Position numbers and translations under genes: made by a program
Shown here: in pieces, positions 9,645 through 17,799 of the stretch
Layout: every line of letters starts with the position of its first letter
How positions within the stretch are numbered: the stretch's first letter is position 1
Source: CAZJHX01 sp964545715
GTDB taxonomy: Bacteria > Myxococcota_A > UBA9042 > GCA-2863065
Length of the DNA stretch: 64,000 nucleotides
Assembly: GCA_964545715.1 (NCBI GenBank)
Contig: CAZJHX010000009.1
Span: 59,800 to 123,799, forward strand
Direction: 5' to 3'
Notes under the pieces: generated by a model
What the model was told of the DNA's origin: nothing
The model's input: only the letters and a program-made list of their open reading frames with translations
The model's database searches: none

Positions 9645-10307
9645 ATGAGTGTTGCCCTGATCACCGGTGCTAACCGCGGCATTGGACTGGAGCTCTGCCG
9701 GCAGCTTGCCGCGCGTGGAGACCAGGTTATCGCCGCCTGCCGCAACCCCAGCGATGAGCTCGCCGCCCTCGGTGTGCGGGTCGAGCCGGAGGTCGACGTC
9801 GGCTCTGATCCGGGCGTCGCGGCGCTGGTCGAGCGCCTGGACGGCGTCGCGATAGACGTGCTGATCAACAACGCAGGCATCATGCGCCCGTCCACGCTGC
9901 ACAGGCTCAACTTCGACGCCTGCCGCGCCATGTTCGAGATCAACGCCCTGGGCCCGCTGCGTGTTACCGCCGCCCTGCTGCCCAATCTGCGCGCGGGCTC
10001 CAAAATCGGCATCATCACCAGTCGCATGGGGTCGGTCGCCGACAACACCTCGGGCGGCTCCTACGGCTATCGCATGTCCAAGACGGCGGTAAACATGGCC
10101 GGCAAGTCCCTGGCGCACGACCTGGCTGTTCGCGAGATCGCGGTGGCCATCCTGCACCCGGGCTGGGTCCAGACCGACATGACCGGCAACACCGGCCTGA
10201 TCACGGCGGAGACCTCGGCCGCCGGCCTCATCGCGCGCATCGACGAGCTGACCCTGGAGACCTCGGGCGGCTTCTGGCACACGAACGGCGACGAGCTGCC
10301 CTGGTAA
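9645..10307 (+). CDS. Short-chain dehydrogenase/reductase (C-factor-like size)
   Basis: A 220-residue SDR. The Rossmann nucleotide site TGANRGIG (residues 7-14), NNAG (75-78), catalytic Ser126 and YRMSK with Tyr142 and Lys146 are all present, so it should be an active NAD(P)-dependent oxidoreductase. The short length and sequence style resemble the CsgA/C-factor-like SDR group of myxobacteria; substrate unknown. ATG at 9645 is preferred over the TTG two codons upstream. It is divergent from the CARDB operon, with about 64 bases between the start codons. Its stop overlaps the start of the next small gene (TAATG). Confidence 0.85.
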   Translation: MSVALITGANRGIGLELCRQLAARGDQVIAACRNPSDELAALGVRVEPEVDVGSDPGVAALVERLDGVAIDVLINNAGIMRPSTLHRLNFDACRAMFEINALGPLRVTAALLPNLRAGSKIGIITSRMGSVADNTSGGSYGYRMSKTAVNMAGKSLAHDLAVREIAVAILHPGWVQTDMTGNTGLITAETSAAGLIARIDELTLETSGGFWHTNGDELPW

Positions 10308-10462
10308 TGCTCTTCAAGCGCTTCGCCGCCGACTTCTGGTTCTTCCTGACGCACTACAAAGCGTGGTGGATGACCCCCATCGCCGTGATCCTGCTGGGCC
10401 TGGCTCTGCTGGCCATCTTTGGCGAGGATCCGGCGGTCGCTCCGGCGATCTACGCGCCCTGA
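10307..10462 (+). CDS. Small membrane protein, DUF5989-like
   Basis: A 51-residue ORF starting at the ATG that overlaps the preceding stop codon by one base (TAATG). The sequence reads an aromatic N-terminus (MLFKRFAADFWFFLTHYK), WWMTP, one transmembrane segment of about 17 residues (IAVILLGLALLAIF), then DPAVAPAIYAP. The pattern FW-FL-x-x-x-K-x-WW-x-x-P plus one helix plus VAP-IY is that of the DUF5989 small-protein family as I remember it, often found beside carbohydrate or sulfatase-type clusters. Function unknown. Its tight placement between two oxidoreductases suggests co-translation rather than chance. Confidence 0.7.
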   Translation: MLFKRFAADFWFFLTHYKAWWMTPIAVILLGLALLAIFGEDPAVAPAIYAP

Positions 10463-10463
10463 T

Positions 10464-12224
10464 TTGGGCGATCGCGCGATCGGCCTGGGGTGCATGCGCG
10501 TGGCGCCGCAGGATGCGATTGCGGTCATTCGCGCCGGGTTGGACGCTGGGGTCACGCTGCTGGACACCGCCGACGTATACGGCGCGGCAATCGGCGACAA
10601 CGAGAGGCTGGTCGCGCAGGCCCTGGACGGCTGGTCGGGTGACGGCGCGGCGATCACCGTTGCGACCAAAGGGGGGCTGACGCGTCCCGGCGGGCGCTGG
10701 GTGCCCAACGGCAAAGCAGCGCATCTGCAGCAGGCGTGCGAGGCCAGTCTGCGGGCGCTCGGGCGCGACGTGATCGACCTGTACCAGCTGCATGCGCCCG
10801 ATCCGCGGACGGCTTTGACCACCAGCGTGCGGGCGCTGCGCAAGCTGCAGGACCGGGGACTGGTCGCGCGGGTCGGGCTGTGCAACGTGACCGTGGCCCA
10901 GATTGCGCAGGCCCGCGATCACGTGGAGGTCGCCGCCGTGCAGGTGGCGCTGAGTCCGCTGGTCGATGACGCGCTGGCGGGCGGGGTGGCCGCGTACTGC
11001 GTCGAGAACGGGATTCAGCTGATCGCGCACACGCCGCTGGGCGGGGCGCGCGGGATCAAAAAGCTGCGCAGGCACCCCGTGTTGACGGCCATCGCGGCGC
11101 GGCACGACATCAGCCCCGAGACGGTGGCGCTGGCCTGGCTGTACGATCTTCATCCGCTTGTCGTGCCCATCCCGGGCGCGACCCGGATCGCGACGGCGGC
11201 GGCTGCTCCGGATGTGCTGACGCTGACCGCTGACGAGCGGGCGGAGCTGGACGCCGCCTTTGTGTCCGGTGCGCGTCTGCGGGCGCCTCTGGACCAGCGC
11301 GCTCCGAGGCCGGACGCGGACGGCGAGGTCGTGTTGTTGATGGGCATTCAAGGCGCCGGCAAGAGCACCGCCGTGACCGCCTGGACCGAGCGAGGCTACG
11401 GGCGGCTGAACCGGGACCTCGCGGGCGGCACCCTGGCAGGCCTGCTGCCGAAACTGGATCGGGCGCTGGCGGCCGGTGAGCGACGCTGGGTTATGGACAA
11501 CACGTACGGCACGCGGGTGGCGCGCGGGCGGGTGGTGGACGTCGCCTGGCGTCACGGTGTTCCTGTGCGCTGCGTCTGGATGGAGACGCCGCTGCCCCAG
11601 GCTCAGCAAAACGCCGTTCTGCGGCTGATCGAGCGCTACGATCAGCTGCCGGATCCCGAGGAGCTGAAGCGGCTGGCCAAGACCGATCCCAGCGCGTTTG
11701 CGCCCAACGCCCAGTTTCGCTACGAGCGGTTTTTTGAGGCGCCCCAGGCGGACGAGGGGTTCTCGGCCGTCGACCTGAGGCCGTTTGAGCGCCGCCCGAC
11801 CTCGCCGGATGCGCAGAACCGCGCGCTGATCCTGCAGGCGGACAAAGCGCTGGACGAGCGGGCTGACGCGGCCGTCATCGCGCGGTACGCGGCCGACGGC
11901 TACCGGCTGCTGGCGTGGTCGTGGCAGCCCGAGGTATCGGCCGAACGGGTGACGGACGACGAGGTCCGAGCCACGCTGCAGGCCCGGGCCGGCGAGCTTG
12001 GGTTGGATATCGAGTTTGCCTGGTGTCCGCACCCGGCGGGTCCGCCCATCTGCTGGTGCCGGGCGCCGCTGCCGGGGCTGATCCTGGTCTTTTTGCGCGC
12101 CTATGCACTGGACCCGGCCCGCTGTCTGCTGGTCGGCGGCAGCCGCACGGACCGCACGCTCGCTCAGCGCGTGGGCATCGAGTATATGGACGTCGACGAC
12201 TTCTACGCACAGAAGGAGCCCTGA
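10464..12224 (+). CDS. Fusion: aldo/keto reductase + P-loop polynucleotide-kinase-like + degenerate HAD
   Basis: A 586-residue protein read from TTG at 10464, one base after the stop of the small membrane gene; an upstream TTG at 10419 would overlap that gene. Residues 5-275 are an aldo/keto reductase with the tetrad Asp34 (LDTADVYG), Tyr39, Lys69 (ATKGG) and His110 (YQLHAPD). Residues 285-440 are a P-loop kinase: Walker A GIQGAGKST at 294-302, then WVMDNTYGTRVARGR. The last 135 residues resemble a HisB/GmhB/PNKP-type HAD phosphatase (CPHPAGPPICWCRAPLPG, LLVGGSRTDRTLA), but the motif I Asp-x-Asp is absent (ALILQADKAL), so this part is probably inactive. The domain order is unusual. Confidence 0.75.
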   Translation: MGDRAIGLGCMRVAPQDAIAVIRAGLDAGVTLLDTADVYGAAIGDNERLVAQALDGWSGDGAAITVATKGGLTRPGGRWVPNGKAAHLQQACEASLRALGRDVIDLYQLHAPDPRTALTTSVRALRKLQDRGLVARVGLCNVTVAQIAQARDHVEVAAVQVALSPLVDDALAGGVAAYCVENGIQLIAHTPLGGARGIKKLRRHPVLTAIAARHDISPETVALAWLYDLHPLVVPIPGATRIATAAAAPDVLTLTADERAELDAAFVSGARLRAPLDQRAPRPDADGEVVLLMGIQGAGKSTAVTAWTERGYGRLNRDLAGGTLAGLLPKLDRALAAGERRWVMDNTYGTRVARGRVVDVAWRHGVPVRCVWMETPLPQAQQNAVLRLIERYDQLPDPEELKRLAKTDPSAFAPNAQFRYERFFEAPQADEGFSAVDLRPFERRPTSPDAQNRALILQADKALDERADAAVIARYAADGYRLLAWSWQPEVSAERVTDDEVRATLQARAGELGLDIEFAWCPHPAGPPICWCRAPLPGLILVFLRAYALDPARCLLVGGSRTDRTLAQRVGIEYMDVDDFYAQKEP

Positions 12225-12229
12225 ATCCG

Positions 12230-14677
12230 ATGGCAACGCTACCCACTCACGCCCGCGTGGTCATCGTCGGGGGCGGCATCATGGGCTGCTCCACCGCCTA
12301 TCATCTGGCCAAGGCCGGCTGGAAGGACGTGCTTCTGCTGGAGCGCGGCCAGCTGACCTGCGGCAGCACGTTTCACGCGGCGGGGCTGGTCGGTCAGCTG
12401 CGGTCGGCGGCGCGCATCACAGAGCTGCTGGGGGACTCCGTCGCGCTCTACGACTCCATCGAAGCCGAGACGGGGCAGGCCACAGGCTGGAAGATGTGCG
12501 GCGGGCTGCGGCTGGCGTGCAACGAGCAGCGGATGATCGAGCTGCGGCGCCAGGCGACGACGGCGCACAGCTTTGGGCTGGAGATGCATCTGCTGTCGGC
12601 CAAAGAGGCGCAGGACATGTGGCCGATCATGGACGTGTCGGACGTCGTCGGCGCCGCGTTTCTGCCCACGGACGGCTCGGCCAGTCCGTCCGACGTGACC
12701 ATGGCGCTGGCGAAGGGCGCGCGCCTGCACGGCGCTACGATCGTGCAGGGCTGCCCGGTGACGGGCGTGGACGTCACCGGTGGCCGCGTGCGCGGGGTTG
12801 AGACCGCGCAGGGGCGGGTGACCTGTGAGGTACTGGTCAACTGCTGCGGGCAGTGGGCTCGCCAGTTCGGCGACATGGCGGGCGTCCGCATCCCGCTGGT
12901 GTCCGTCGAGCACCAGTTCATCGTGACCGAGGAGATCGCAGGCGTCACGCGCGACTTGCCCACGCTGCGCGATCCCGACCGGCTGACCTACTACAAAGAG
13001 GAGGTCGGCGGGCTCATTATGGGCGGCTACGAGCCGGATCCCATCGCCTGGGCGACCGGCGGCAAGGTGCCTGAGGACTTCATCTTCAAGCTGCTGCCCG
13101 AGAACTTTGACCACTTTCAGCAGCTGGCCGAGCTCGCGATCCCGCGGGTGCCGGCGCTGGAGACGGCCGGGGTCAAACAGCTCATCAACGGGCCGGAGAG
13201 CTTTACGCCCGACGGGATGTTCATCCTGGGTGAGGCGCCCGAGGTCGTGAACTACTTTGTGGGCACCGGCTTCAACGCGTTCGGCATCGCGGCCGGCGGT
13301 GGCGCGGGCAAAGCGCTGGCGGAGTGGATCATCGGCGGCGAGCCTCCGTACGACCTGTGGCCGGTCGACATCCGCCGCTTCGGGCCGCACCACAGCGACG
13401 TCTCATGGGTGCGCACGCGCACGATGGAGCTGTACGGCAAGCACTACACGATCGGCTGGCCCCACGAGGAGCACACCAGCGGCCGGCCCCTGCGCCGATC
13501 TCCGCTCTACGACACCTTGAAGGGCGCCGGCGCGTGCTTTGGAGAGAAGCTGGGCTGGGAGCGGCCCAACTGGTTCGCGCCGCCGGGCGTCGATGCGCGG
13601 GACGAATACAGCTTCGGCCGCCAGAACTGGTTCGAGCATGTCGGCGCGGAGCACCGGGCGGTGCGGGAGGCGGTGGGTTTGTTTGACCAGACCTCTTTTG
13701 CCAAGTTCGAGATGGTCGGCCCCGACGCTGAGGCGGCGCTGAGCTATGTGTGCGCCGGCGATGTGAGCAAGCCGCCCGGCAGCCTGACGTATACGCAGCT
13801 GTTGAACACCCGCGGCGGCATTCAGTGCGATCTGACCGTGGCGCGTCTGGCCGACGACCGCTTCTACATCGTCACCGGGACGGGCTTTGCCACCCACGAT
13901 TATCATTGGATCAAGCGCAACACGCCCGCCGGGATGAACGCGCAGCTTGTCGACGTGACGTCCGGGTACGCCGTCTTGGCGCTGATGGGTCCGCGCGCGC
14001 GGGACGTGCTGAGTGCGGTGACCGTCGACGACGTCTCAGACCAGGCGTTTGGGTTTGGCCGCGTGCGGTCCATAGGAGTCGCCGGTGCGCCGGTTCGCGC
14101 GCTGCGTGTGACCTACGTGGGCGAGCTGGGGTGGGAGCTGCATGTGCCGGTGGAGCTGGTCGCGACGGTGTACGAGGCGCTGAAGCTAGCAGGCGAGCAG
14201 CACGGCTTGATCGACGCCGGTTATCGGGCCATCGAGAGCCTGCGGTTGGAGAAGGGCTACCGCGCCTGGGGCTCGGATATCGGTCCGGACCACACGCCGC
14301 TGGAGGCCGGACTGGGTTGGGCCGCCAAGCTGAAGACGGACCAGCCGTTCATCGGTCGCGAGGCGCTGGAGCGGCAGAAGCAGGAGGGTCTGAAGAAGCG
14401 TCTGGCCTGCTTTACGGTCTCCGACCCCGACATCGTGCTGCTGGGCCGCGAGACCATCTATCGCGACGGCGAGCGCGTGGGCTGGCTGACCAGCGGCGGC
14501 TTCGGTCACACCGTGGGCGCGTCGATCGGCTACGGCTATGTGCGAAACGCCGGTGGCGTAAAGAAGTCGTGGCTCAGGGCGGGCGCCTACGAGCTGGACG
14601 TGGCGACTCGACGCGTGCCGGCAACCCTGCACTTCGGGCCGCTCTATGACCCGAAGATGCTCAAGGTGAAGTGTTAG
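12230..14677 (+). CDS. FAD-dependent dimethylglycine/sarcosine dehydrogenase family protein
   Basis: An 815-residue protein started at ATG 12230, with an AAGGAG site about 11 bases upstream. The N-terminal DAO-type flavoprotein domain has the dinucleotide motif VVIVGGGIMGCS (residues 11-21) and GSTFHAAG with His49, the position of covalent FAD attachment in dimethylglycine dehydrogenase. From about residue 440 the protein continues as a GcvT-like tetrahydrofolate aminomethyltransferase half (VGLFDQTSFAKFEM, YTQLLNTRGGIQCDLTV, GELGWELHVP, a glycine-cleavage-T-barrel end). The length fits the 800-850 residues of this family. It probably demethylates a glycine-betaine breakdown product to folate-bound formaldehyde; exact substrate (dimethylglycine or sarcosine) not determinable. 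Confidence 0.85.
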   Translation: MATLPTHARVVIVGGGIMGCSTAYHLAKAGWKDVLLLERGQLTCGSTFHAAGLVGQLRSAARITELLGDSVALYDSIEAETGQATGWKMCGGLRLACNEQRMIELRRQATTAHSFGLEMHLLSAKEAQDMWPIMDVSDVVGAAFLPTDGSASPSDVTMALAKGARLHGATIVQGCPVTGVDVTGGRVRGVETAQGRVTCEVLVNCCGQWARQFGDMAGVRIPLVSVEHQFIVTEEIAGVTRDLPTLRDPDRLTYYKEEVGGLIMGGYEPDPIAWATGGKVPEDFIFKLLPENFDHFQQLAELAIPRVPALETAGVKQLINGPESFTPDGMFILGEAPEVVNYFVGTGFNAFGIAAGGGAGKALAEWIIGGEPPYDLWPVDIRRFGPHHSDVSWVRTRTMELYGKHYTIGWPHEEHTSGRPLRRSPLYDTLKGAGACFGEKLGWERPNWFAPPGVDARDEYSFGRQNWFEHVGAEHRAVREAVGLFDQTSFAKFEMVGPDAEAALSYVCAGDVSKPPGSLTYTQLLNTRGGIQCDLTVARLADDRFYIVTGTGFATHDYHWIKRNTPAGMNAQLVDVTSGYAVLALMGPRARDVLSAVTVDDVSDQAFGFGRVRSIGVAGAPVRALRVTYVGELGWELHVPVELVATVYEALKLAGEQHGLIDAGYRAIESLRLEKGYRAWGSDIGPDHTPLEAGLGWAAKLKTDQPFIGREALERQKQEGLKKRLACFTVSDPDIVLLGRETIYRDGERVGWLTSGGFGHTVGASIGYGYVRNAGGVKKSWLRAGAYELDVATRRVPATLHFGPLYDPKMLKVKC

Positions 14678-15372
14678 ATGACCAGGCGGAAGCCGATGGT
14701 CAGGCCGACGCCGCTGAAGTCGACCTCGTAGCCGGTGATGTCCTCGCCGTTGATCCGCACGGCCGTGCCCTTGCTGAGCGTCATGTCCGACTTGGCCAGG
14801 CGGTACATGAACTCCAAACCGAAGGCCAGCGAGCTGGTTGCGTAGAACTCGGCGCCCAGCCGCGCCTGCATGCCCACGGAGACGTCGCCCTCGAAGTCCG
14901 GGAGGCCGCCCAGGCTGTCCCAATAGCTGCCTGAAAACGCCATGATGGACGGGCCCAGCCCGGCGTGCAGATGGATGCGGTCGTGCACGGGGTAGTGGCC
15001 GCCGATGATGATCGGGACCTCCACGCCCACGTTCCAATACTCGAGCTTGTCTGGCGTCGCCTTGTACTCGCCGGAGGCCAGCACGCCGCTGCCGCCCACC
15101 TGCGCGTAGACGTAGTAGGGGGCGTAGTAGCGAATCGCGAGCTCGGCGCCGAGCACGGACGACGGCGCCTCATAGCCGGTGGGCGGGAAGCCTTGTCGCT
15201 TGAACTCTCCATTGACGGTGGTTGCGTAGCCGTCGAAGGCGCTCAGATCCGCGGTGGCGTAGTTGAAGTTGAAGACCACCGCCACCCGGTTTTCGCGGGC
15301 GAACCAGCTGTCGTCGGCGGAGGCCTGGGTGATGAAGCCCAGCGAGAGAAGACAGATTACAAGCGCGCGCAT
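14674..15372 (-). CDS. Outer-membrane beta-barrel protein candidate
   Basis: A 232-residue protein with a signal peptide (MRALVICLLSLGFITQASA). The mature part alternates Gly/aromatic beta-strands (VFNFNYATAD, ELAIRYYAPYYVYAQVGGSG, VGVEVPIIIGG, GLTIGFRLVI) as in eight-stranded outer-membrane barrels. No enzymatic motif is visible. It is convergent with the flavoprotein gene, and the two coding ends overlap by 4 bases. Function unknown; could be a small porin-like or OmpW/OmpA-like structural protein. Confidence 0.65.
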   Translation of the reverse strand: MRALVICLLSLGFITQASADDSWFARENRVAVVFNFNYATADLSAFDGYATTVNGEFKRQGFPPTGYEAPSSVLGAELAIRYYAPYYVYAQVGGSGVLASGEYKATPDKLEYWNVGVEVPIIIGGHYPVHDRIHLHAGLGPSIMAFSGSYWDSLGGLPDFEGDVSVGMQARLGAEFYATSSLAFGLEFMYRLAKSDMTLSKGTAVRINGEDITGYEVDFSGVGLTIGFRLVI

Positions 15373-15418
15373 GGGCGCTTCGTATCATTTAAGAACGGGG
15401 GGAGACAACCGACGGCTG

Positions 15419-15772
15419 TCAGGCGCAGCGCTCGTACTCGACGCGAACGTTCAGGCGGAGCTCGGCGTCTGCGATCTCTTCGCGAAGGCGGCGCTGCAGC
15501 TGCATGCGAAAGCGGCGGGACTCGGGGGTGTCGGGGGTCAGCCGCGGCAGAATGGCGATGCAGATGCGGCCGCTGAAGCCCATCAAACGGTCCAGGGCGG
15601 CGGCGCGTCGCGTGAAGGCCGTGCTGACCAGGCTGTCCAGTGCCTGGATGTCGCGGCCGCCGGCTACCAGATGCAGCTCCATGCGACCGAAGCGATCCCG
15701 GTACCAGCGGGCGTCAACGAAAGGCTCGCGCGGCGGGCGGGCGGCCTTGAGCATGGTGAGTAGTGGCGTCAT
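15419..15772 (-). CDS. Hypothetical protein
   Basis: A 117-residue, Arg-rich ORF with no signal peptide, no membrane segment and no motif I recognise (FGRMELHLVAGGRDIQALD, FSGRICIAILPRLTPDTPES). It could start at 15772 or at a second ATG at 15754; neither has a good ribosome binding site. It is divergent from the response regulator gene, with 117 bases between them that contain a perfect 6-bp inverted repeat. An antisense frame is also open here, so coding status is moderately sure only. Confidence 0.45.
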   Translation of the reverse strand: MTPLLTMLKAARPPREPFVDARWYRDRFGRMELHLVAGGRDIQALDSLVSTAFTRRAAALDRLMGFSGRICIAILPRLTPDTPESRRFRMQLQRRLREEIADAELRLNVRVEYERCA

Positions 15773-15795
15773 GGCTCATCGGAACGCACGGGATT

Positions 15796-15809
15796 TCAGA
15801 AAGTTCTGA
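15796..15809. promoter_or_regulatory. Inverted repeat in divergent intergenic region
   Basis: TCAGAA-AG-TTCTGA is a perfect 6-bp inverted repeat in the 117-base gap between the hypothetical gene (minus) and the response regulator (plus). It could be an operator; nothing else in the gap stands out except GGAG at 15880 in front of the TTG start. Confidence 0.3.
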
Positions 15810-15889
15810 CAAGCGCCACCTTCCTTTAGAAAACCGGATTACGGACCGATTGGATCGGGTAGCTCAGCCACTCATATCCGGAGTCGATA

Positions 15890-16699
15890 TTGTCAACTAC
15901 ACGAATCCGCGTACTCCTCGTTGAGGATGCCGACCTCGATCGCATCATGGTCTCCCGGTATCTGCGACGCAGCATCGAGCCCGAGTTTCAAGTCGATTGG
16001 TGCGGCTGCCTGGCTGACGCCCGTGACGTGCTGGCCGAGGGCCGGCATGACGTCGTGCTGTTGGATCTCAACCTGCCGGACTCCCGAGCGCTGAAGACTC
16101 TGGAGACGGTCGTGGACCTCGTGCCGCGCACCGCAGTCATCGTACTGACGGGCGCCGGCGACCACGAGTCGGGTCTGGAGGCCGTCCGCATGGGCGCCCA
16201 GGACTACCTGAGCAAGGACGACATCGACTGCCGCCTGCTGCATCGTGTGTTGAGCCACGCCGTGGAGCGCCAGACCGTGCACAACGCGGTCAGTCTGCGG
16301 TTTGCCAAATGGAGCAAGGTCATCCAGTCCATTCAGCTCGGCGACACCGACTCACCGCTGGAGAAGCGGCTGCCGCGCGTGTTCTGTGGGCTGGTCGACA
16401 TGTACTCCGTCCTGCTGGCGCTGGACGAGGCCGAGCGCGAGGAGAGCGCGTCCTACACGGGTGCTCTGCGCGAGCTGGTCCGGCGGCTGGTCGGTGCCCA
16501 GGCGAGCGCTGCGGATGTGCTGGCGATTCACGTCGCCGCCATCGGTCGCCGCATGCAGGTCGGCGCTAAAGTGGACCACACTCGAGAAGAGGAGCAGCTG
16601 CTGCTGTTCCGCGTGCTTGGCCACATCGTGACCGGCTATCGCGACACCCGAGCCGGAGAGCTGGCCGGACCGCGCCGCTGGCCGCGCGAGATGGTCTGA
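15890..16699 (+). CDS. Response regulator with unassigned C-terminal domain
   Basis: A 269-residue protein beginning with TTG at 15890, with GGAG six bases upstream. Residues 5-130 are a receiver domain: acidic pair Glu12/Asp13, phosphoacceptor Asp59 (DVVLLDLNLPDS), Thr in VIVLTGAGD and Lys in YLSKDD. The last 130 residues are helical (LEKRLPRVFCGLVDMYSVLL, ELVRRLVGAQASAADVLAIH) and resemble no DNA-binding, GGDEF, HD-GYP or kinase output I know. They may be a protein-interaction helix bundle like those in orphan phosphorelay or RsbU-type partners. No histidine kinase is adjacent. The receiver call is firm; the output is unknown. Confidence 0.8.
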   Translation: MSTTRIRVLLVEDADLDRIMVSRYLRRSIEPEFQVDWCGCLADARDVLAEGRHDVVLLDLNLPDSRALKTLETVVDLVPRTAVIVLTGAGDHESGLEAVRMGAQDYLSKDDIDCRLLHRVLSHAVERQTVHNAVSLRFAKWSKVIQSIQLGDTDSPLEKRLPRVFCGLVDMYSVLLALDEAEREESASYTGALRELVRRLVGAQASAADVLAIHVAAIGRRMQVGAKVDHTREEEQLLLFRVLGHIVTGYRDTRAGELAGPRRWPREMV

Positions 16700-16720
16700 C
16701 CGTCCACCCGCCGACACCTC

Positions 16721-16748
16721 TTTACAAGCACACCAGACGCGGTACTTT
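16721..16748 (+). promoter_or_regulatory. Possible promoter for the desaturase gene
   Basis: TTTACA (16721-16726) and TACTTT (16743-16748) are separated by 16 bases and end 8 bases before the ATG at 16757, so the transcript would be nearly leaderless; no Shine-Dalgarno sequence is visible. This is a visual match only. Confidence 0.25.
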
Positions 16749-16756
16749 GCCGCCCT

Positions 16757-17728
16757 ATGGAGGCCCTCAACAGCCGGCTGAGCGCACTGCTGAACGACCC
16801 GCGGGACCTCCCGTTCGTTCATCTGGCGCTGCAGTGCTCATCGCTGATCATCGCGGCGGGGTGGCTGTATTGGCAGTTCTCCTGGCCGGTCGCCATCGTG
16901 TATCTGCTGGTCTGGGCGTTTGTTTTTCTCGACCGCTTTACGCTGATGCTGCACTGCGTGTCTCACCGACCGCTCTTCAAGAAGAAGCACAAGTGGCTCA
17001 AGCACTACATCCCGTGGGTGCTGGGGCCGTTTTTCGGGCAGACGCCCGAGACCTATTTCAGTCACCACATGGGCATGCACCACGCTGAAGGCAATCTGGC
17101 CAACGACCTGAGCTCCACGATGAAATACCGGCGCGACAAGGTCAGCCATTGGCTGCGGTACTTCGGCCGCTTTCTGGCGTTCGGGGTCTGGGAGCTCGCG
17201 GCCTACCACCACCGCAAGGGCAACAAGAAGCTGGTCAAGCGCACGCTGATCGGGGAGCTGACCGCCTTTGCCGTCATCGCGCTGCTGATGACGCTGCACT
17301 GGCGCGCCACGCTGGTGGTGTTTCTCGGGCCGCTGGTCGGCATCCGCATGCTGATGATGGCCGGCAACTGGGGCCAGCACGCGTTTGTCGACCAGGACGA
17401 GCCCGACAACGACTTCAAGAGCAGCATCACGTGCATCAACTCGCGCTACAACCGGCGCTGCTTCAACGACGGCTACCACATCGTGCACCACCGCAAGCCG
17501 TCGCTGCACTACACCGAGATGGCCACTGAGTTCGACGCCAACCGCGAGCTGTACGGCAAGCAGGACGCTATCGTGTTCGACGGCATCGACTTCTTTCAGG
17601 TGTGGCTGTACCTGATGCTGGGCCGCAAGGACTGGCTGGCCCGCCGCTTCGTACGGCTGCCGGGCGCACCGGAGCGCTCCGATGCTGATGTACTGCAACT
17701 TCTCGAGAGCCGTCTCCACCCCTTCTAA
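16757..17728 (+). CDS. Membrane fatty acid desaturase family protein
   Basis: A 323-residue integral membrane protein with the three histidine boxes of the acyl-lipid desaturase/hydroxylase superfamily: HCVSH (66-70), HHMGMHH (103-109) and HIVHH followed by KPSLH (241-251). These should bind a di-iron centre. Hydrophobic segments lie around residues 28-60 and 165-200. The enzyme would insert a double bond or a hydroxyl into a fatty acyl chain using oxygen; the position cannot be read from sequence. The PUFA synthase operon in the same window makes lipid remodelling plausible, but the two loci are 20 kb apart. Confidence 0.8.
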   Translation: MEALNSRLSALLNDPRDLPFVHLALQCSSLIIAAGWLYWQFSWPVAIVYLLVWAFVFLDRFTLMLHCVSHRPLFKKKHKWLKHYIPWVLGPFFGQTPETYFSHHMGMHHAEGNLANDLSSTMKYRRDKVSHWLRYFGRFLAFGVWELAAYHHRKGNKKLVKRTLIGELTAFAVIALLMTLHWRATLVVFLGPLVGIRMLMMAGNWGQHAFVDQDEPDNDFKSSITCINSRYNRRCFNDGYHIVHHRKPSLHYTEMATEFDANRELYGKQDAIVFDGIDFFQVWLYLMLGRKDWLARRFVRLPGAPERSDADVLQLLESRLHPF

Positions 17729-17799
17729 ACCGAACATGGCACGTCAATTGCTGACCACTGAGTCATCAATTGGGGCGCGTTGTAAGGGGAGAGGGAAAG

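Noticed and set aside
10314..12236. 640-codon minus-strand frame opposite the AKR fusion, and similar long antisense frames opposite other large genes (for example 29907-31757, 57557-59875)
   Set aside because: Low-complexity Arg-rich translations without signal peptides or motifs; they mirror the codon bias of the real genes.
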